From Rhizobium sp. TH2 (GTDB taxonomy: Bacteria; Pseudomonadota; Alphaproteobacteria; Rhizobiales; Rhizobiaceae), in contig NZ_CP062233.1 of NCBI RefSeq assembly GCF_024707525.1, forward strand, positions 124,001 to 188,000: DNA of 64,000 bases, given 5' to 3'. Shown here piece after piece: positions 60,416-64,000 of the stretch (positions are counted from its first letter, which is position 1; every line of letters starts with the position of its first letter). Below the pieces are notes generated by a model. The model did no database searches, had not been told where the DNA came from, and saw only the letters and a list, made by a program, of their open reading frames with translations. Both the position numbers and the translations under genes were made by a program.

Positions 60416-61222
60416 ATGGCCACTAGAGAAAACACGCCCGGGCTGGTCTCCGAGGTTTCGGGCATCGAGGAGACCCGCAATGTCAAATATCAGCGCGACC
60501 TGTCCTATGGTGCGCCATTTCGTTGGCTCGGGTCCGGATGGCACGATCTGTGGACCAATCCCGTCCCGAGCTTGCTCTACGGGGCGGTGGTGTTCGTCGG
60601 CTCGCTTGTGTTCATCGTTTATATGATCGATACAGGACGCGACTATTTTCTCTTTCCGGCATTGGCGGGCTTCATGATCGTCGGCCCTCTCGTGGCCGCC
60701 GGGCTTTATCTCAAGAGCCGGAATATCGAGAAGGGAGAGCGGGTCACACTCTACTCGATGATAGCTGTCCAGCCTCGCGCGGGCGCGCAGGTGTTCTTCA
60801 CCGGAATGCTTCTTACAATGCTGATGCTTCTCTGGATGCGGGCCGCCGTTATCGTCTACGCACTGTTCTTCGGCGTGCGGCCATTCCCGGGATTGGACCA
60901 CGTGACGGAGATGTTGCTCACGACTCCCACAGGCTGGGCGATGCTCGTCGTCGGCACTGTCGTCGGAGCGCTGTTCGCCGCATTCGCATTCGCCGTCAGC
61001 GTATTCTCGATTCCGATGCTTCTGGACCGCCAGGTCGATGCGCTGACCGCGATGGGCGTGAGCATGGCGATGGTCTGGAACAATCTCAATCCCATGCTCA
61101 TCTGGGGTGCGATCGTCCTCGCCCTGTTTCTACTCAGTGTCGCGACCGGACTCGTCGGGCTGATCATCATCTTCCCCTGGCTTGGTCACGCGACCTGGCA
61201 CGCCTACAAAGAAATGCGGTAG
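60416..61222 (+). CDS. DUF2189-family integral membrane protein
   Basis: 268 aa from ATG 60416 with AGGAG upstream. Six hydrophobic segments (VPSLLYGAVVFVGSLVFIVYMI, FPALAGFMIVGPLVAAGLYL, VFFTGMLLTMLMLLWMRAAVIVYALFF, GWAMLVVGTVVGALFAAFAFAVSVF and two more), WHDLWTNPVPS and DALTAMGVSMAMVWNN, the DUF2189 outline often annotated as 'cytochrome c oxidase subunit I-like'. No heme His pattern is evident. It lies between the structural genes and ccoI, where ccoG/ccoH usually are. An assembly or copper/heme-related role is inferred from the operon. Confidence 0.8.
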   Translation: MATRENTPGLVSEVSGIEETRNVKYQRDLSYGAPFRWLGSGWHDLWTNPVPSLLYGAVVFVGSLVFIVYMIDTGRDYFLFPALAGFMIVGPLVAAGLYLKSRNIEKGERVTLYSMIAVQPRAGAQVFFTGMLLTMLMLLWMRAAVIVYALFFGVRPFPGLDHVTEMLLTTPTGWAMLVVGTVVGALFAAFAFAVSVFSIPMLLDRQVDALTAMGVSMAMVWNNLNPMLIWGAIVLALFLLSVATGLVGLIIIFPWLGHATWHAYKEMR

Positions 61223-61228
61223 CCTGTG

Positions 61229-63502
61229 ATGACCTGCTGCTCCTCCGGCATAGGACTGGCTGGCACAGAACGGGAAAGCCGATGCACGCCTACGGAACTC
61301 GCTCTCTCCAGCAAGGTTTTGGGTGGGGGACTTCGGCAGTCGACATTGTCTGTTCCAGAGATGCATTGCGCCTCCTGCATTCGCTCGATCGAAAGGGCGC
61401 TATCGGCGGTCGATGGGGTCGAAGTAGCCCGCGCGAACCTTTCCACGCGGACGGTCGTCGCGAACTGGAGAACCAAAAAGGGACAAGCGCCTGATCTTGT
61501 CCGCACGCTTGCGGATATCGGATACTCCTCACATCTGCCTAGTTCCGAGGTGGATGGCGAGGATCGGGTGCAGGCCCACCTTTTGCGTGCGCTCGCAGTT
61601 GCGGGCTTCTGTGCCATGAATATCATGCTGCTGTCCGTATCGGTCTGGGCGGGTGCGGATGTGGGCACGCGACAGGCCTTTCATATGCTGTCGGCAGGCC
61701 TGGCTCTCCCCGCGATCCTCTACGCGGGGAGTTCGTTTTACATTTCGGCATGGCGCGCACTTATGCATGGCCGGATGAACATGGACGTGCCCATCAGCGT
61801 GGGCGTGCTTCTGTCATTCGGTCTAAGCGTTTATGACACTATCACGAATGCGCCGCAGGCCTACTTCGAGGCCGGCACATCCCTCTTGTTCGTGCTGCTG
61901 GGGGGACGTCTGCTTGACCACATGATGCGGAGCAAAGCGAAGTCCGCAGTGGCCGGATTGGCGCGCTTAATGCCGCGAGGCGCTAACGTCGTATCGCATG
62001 ACGGATCGGTCGATTATCTTCCCCTGGCCGACGTTCAGCCGGAGATGCGGCTGCTGGTGACTGCCGGGAGCCGAGTGCCGACGGACGGGATCGTTGTCGA
62101 AGGTCGATCCGAACTCGACGGATCGCTCGTTACTGGCGAAAGTGCATGGAGGTCCATCGATCTTGGCAGCGCAGTGCGCGCAGGTGAGATCAACTGCGGC
62201 GGTCCGTTCATGCTCACGTCCTCCGTCGCTCCTGAAGACTCGCTGCTGTCGGAAATGGCAAGCATGCTCGCGACCGCCGAGGATGGCCGTTCACACTATC
62301 GTCGGCTCGCGGACCGGGCGGCTTCACTGTATGCTCCAGTGGTGCACTCCTTGTCATTTCTTGCGTTTGCCGGGTGGCTTTATTCCTCTGGGGACATTCA
62401 TCGCGCGCTGACGATTGCAATAGCCGTCCTCGTCATAACCTGCCCCTGCGCATTGGGTCTTGCTGTTCCCATGGTCCAAGTCGTGCTCGCCCGCCGCTTG
62501 TTCGATCGGGGATTGATGGCAACTGAAGGGTCGGCGTTCGAACGGCTGGCCGAAATCGATACGGTGGTGTTCGACAAAACCGGAACGATAACCACGGGAG
62601 ACCCCGCGTTGCTGAACCCCGACCAGATATCCGAGGCACACCTCGCTATCGCCGGATCGATGGGACGACTGTCGGCGCATCCGGTGTCGAAAGCGTTGTG
62701 GATGTCTCAAACCAAATTGGGATTGGAGGTCGTGGCCTTCGATGACGTGCAGGAGATCGTGGGATTTGGGCTCGAAGCATCCATCGGCGCCGACATCTAT
62801 CGTCTGGGAAGGAGGAATTGGGCGGCTAGCCCCGTCACGTCGCCCATCGTCAACCCCGCGTCCAGCGTCGTGCTTTCAAAGAACGGCGAGCCACTGACAG
62901 ATTTCGTGTTCGGCGAAACAGTACGCCCGGGCACTATCGGCTTGGTCCAAGCCCTGCGGTCCAGGCGGATCGACGTTCAAATCCTATCCGGAGATTCCCG
63001 GCAGGCCGTCGCATTCATTGCCCGCTCCGTGGGAATCGAAAGGTTCGAGTCCGAGCTGCTGCCAGGTGAAAAAGTTAGGGCGATCACTGATTTGCAGTCC
63101 AACGGCCTCAGGGTTTTGATGGTCGGCGACGGAATAAACGATGCGCCGTCATTGCGCGCAGCGCATGTTTCGATGGCGCCATCGTCGGCGAGTGATATCG
63201 GCCGGAGTGCCGCGGACTTCGTGTTCCTGGATAACAGCCTGTTTGTCGTCTTCGAGGCGATGGAGGCCGCGAGAATGGCCGCGAGGCTTGTCAAACAGAA
63301 CTTCGGGCTTGCGGTTGTCTACAACGCACTCAGCCTTCCGCTCGCGCTGGCAGGGTTTGTGACGCCTCTCATGGCGGCGGTTGCCATGTCGACGTCTTCC
63401 ATACTCGTCGTGGCGAATGCGCTGAGGTTGGCCGCGCCAGTGGCGGAAAAGAGCCGAGATCAAGCCTTGCGGTCAAGCCAACTCGCAGAGGTGCCGACAT
63501 GA
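61229..63502 (+). CDS. ccoI: CcoI/FixI copper-type P1B ATPase
   Basis: 757 aa from ATG 61229. N-terminal Cys-rich stretch (MTCCSSGIG), one heavy-metal-associated domain with MHCASC, about eight membrane helices with CPC in VITCPCALGLAVPM, actuator S-L-V-T-G-E-S, phosphorylation DKTGTITTGDP, a P-domain GDGINDAPSLRAAH, and the HP motif in LSAHPVSKAL. CcoI delivers copper for assembly of the Cu-B site of CcoN (established). All motifs intact. Starts after the DUF2189 stop. Confidence 0.95.
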   Translation: MTCCSSGIGLAGTERESRCTPTELALSSKVLGGGLRQSTLSVPEMHCASCIRSIERALSAVDGVEVARANLSTRTVVANWRTKKGQAPDLVRTLADIGYSSHLPSSEVDGEDRVQAHLLRALAVAGFCAMNIMLLSVSVWAGADVGTRQAFHMLSAGLALPAILYAGSSFYISAWRALMHGRMNMDVPISVGVLLSFGLSVYDTITNAPQAYFEAGTSLLFVLLGGRLLDHMMRSKAKSAVAGLARLMPRGANVVSHDGSVDYLPLADVQPEMRLLVTAGSRVPTDGIVVEGRSELDGSLVTGESAWRSIDLGSAVRAGEINCGGPFMLTSSVAPEDSLLSEMASMLATAEDGRSHYRRLADRAASLYAPVVHSLSFLAFAGWLYSSGDIHRALTIAIAVLVITCPCALGLAVPMVQVVLARRLFDRGLMATEGSAFERLAEIDTVVFDKTGTITTGDPALLNPDQISEAHLAIAGSMGRLSAHPVSKALWMSQTKLGLEVVAFDDVQEIVGFGLEASIGADIYRLGRRNWAASPVTSPIVNPASSVVLSKNGEPLTDFVFGETVRPGTIGLVQALRSRRIDVQILSGDSRQAVAFIARSVGIERFESELLPGEKVRAITDLQSNGLRVLMVGDGINDAPSLRAAHVSMAPSSASDIGRSAADFVFLDNSLFVVFEAMEAARMAARLVKQNFGLAVVYNALSLPLALAGFVTPLMAAVAMSTSSILVVANALRLAAPVAEKSRDQALRSSQLAEVPT

Positions 63503-63651
63503 ATGCACTTATGGTCCTGGTGCCTCTCACCATCGCGATGGGTGCGGCCGGGCTGCTGGCGTTCCTATGGTCCATGCGAGCGAAGCAATACGATGACCTC
63601 GACGGAGCGGCCGAACGGATACTGCTCGACGACGAAGACGGAAGCGTTTGA
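63499..63651 (+). CDS. ccoS: CcoS/FixS oxidase maturation protein
   Basis: 50 aa; its ATG overlaps the ccoI stop (ATGA). MNALMVLVPLTIAMGAAGLL then AFLWSMRAKQYDDLDGAAER, the exact CcoS layout: one helix, 'W-x-x-x-x-x-Q-[FY]-[DE]-D-L-[DE]-x-x-x'. Needed for cofactor insertion into cbb3 oxidase. Confidence 0.92.
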   Translation: MNALMVLVPLTIAMGAAGLLAFLWSMRAKQYDDLDGAAERILLDDEDGSV

Positions 63652-63711
63652 TTTACGCTGACAACAAACACATATCCCACACGTTGGGGGACAGAACGAT
63701 AGGAGTGAGAT

Positions 63712-64000
63712 ATGAGCGAGGAAATGGGCGCAAGAGCACGCGTGACGCCATCTCATGTGGAAGGTAGTCCTCATATGCGCGTCGTTGATCCGTCCGATGC
63801 GGTAACGGGTCTTGGTTTCGTGTTTGGCACCGTCGGTGCGCTTTTCGGTGTGGTGGCAGCCCTGTTTGTGTCACCGGGCATAAGCTTTGCACTGCTGGGT
63901 TATTGTCTCCTAGCCGCTTTAGCTGGCGGGTCGGCGGGGATTGTCACTGGTGGTTTGGTCGGCGCGATATTTGCGGTGATGCGCGGAGTGACATCGCACC
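63712..64000 (+). CDS. membrane protein, partial (runs off the window)
   Basis: At least 96 codons from ATG 63712 with AGGAG eight bases upstream; open at the end. Hydrophilic start (SEEMGARARVTPSHVEG), then two hydrophobic segments rich in Gly/Ala/Val (GFVFGTVGALFGVVAALFV and LLGYCLLAALAGGSAGIVTGGLVGAIFAVM). Follows ccoS by 60 bp without a terminator, so it may belong to the same operon. Family not assigned. Confidence 0.7.
   Translation, partial: MSEEMGARARVTPSHVEGSPHMRVVDPSDAVTGLGFVFGTVGALFGVVAALFVSPGISFALLGYCLLAALAGGSAGIVTGGLVGAIFAVMRGVTSH

Noticed and set aside
1..64000. CRISPR array, integrase/att site, prophage or conjugation module
   Set aside because: No regularly spaced direct repeats and no integrase, relaxase, VirB or phage structural gene could be recognised; only the short terminase-like fragment at 33271 hints at phage.

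Overview
The window looks like an accessory or plasmid-like region of an alphaproteobacterium of the order Hyphomicrobiales, most probably Mesorhizobium or a close relative. That is an inference from gene content: an ExoD-like gene, DUF6481, DUF982 and DUF6894 proteins, LigD-type DNA ligases, a fixNOQP/fixIS-type cbb3 oxidase operon, an alphaproteobacterial LexA box (GTTC-N7-GTTC) and many 40-130 aa proteins of rhizobial type. No rRNA, convincing tRNA, CRISPR array, replication gene or conjugation gene was seen.

Layout. 0-10 kb: small genes, a frameshifted exoD, an IS5-family element (IS427-like), general-stress proteins (CsbD, a YciE ferritin-like protein), a frameshifted AI-2E transporter run together with a 5'-truncated transglutaminase gene, then a decayed IS6-family element. 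10-16 kb: a complete five-gene branched-chain amino-acid type ABC importer (SBP, livH, livM, livG, livF) on the minus strand, followed by a second IS5-type element. 17-31 kb: membrane and stress functions: YihY, a thioredoxin-reductase-like flavoprotein, two further AI-2E family transporters, a DUF3618/holin-like/NdiA-like operon, VOC, a broken MOSC gene and a PPOX-like protein. 31-55 kb: a dense field of small genes on both strands with relics of larger ones: three SRAP (YedK-like) loci, three LigD loci, two secreted-nuclease relics, an adenylate cyclase split by an amber codon, a DUF982 protein, an RTX protein of about 490 aa and one of about 226 aa, a sulfotransferase with a fused N-terminal small-protein domain, and a LexA-box operon. 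A Panacea-domain gene with a 4-bp-overlapping partner closes this part. 56.7-63.7 kb: an intact cbb3-type cytochrome oxidase operon (ccoN, ccoO, ccoQ, ccoP, a 64-aa membrane protein, a DUF2189 membrane protein, ccoI, ccoS), then a membrane protein that runs off the end.

Themes. From 0 to 54 kb many genes carry single-base indels or in-frame stops, whereas the cbb3 and liv operons are clean. This points to relaxed selection in an accessory region, although uncorrected indels in the assembly cannot be excluded. The small-gene field contains a duplicated three-gene block (about 36.97-37.78 kb and 43.78-44.51 kb) and at least nine small proteins with a shared helix, Gly-Trp/Tyr-Ser/Arg turn, helix signature. 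The cbb3 operon points to microaerobic respiration. The CsbD, YciE, YflT-like, NdiA-like and GlsB genes point to envelope and general stress adaptation.
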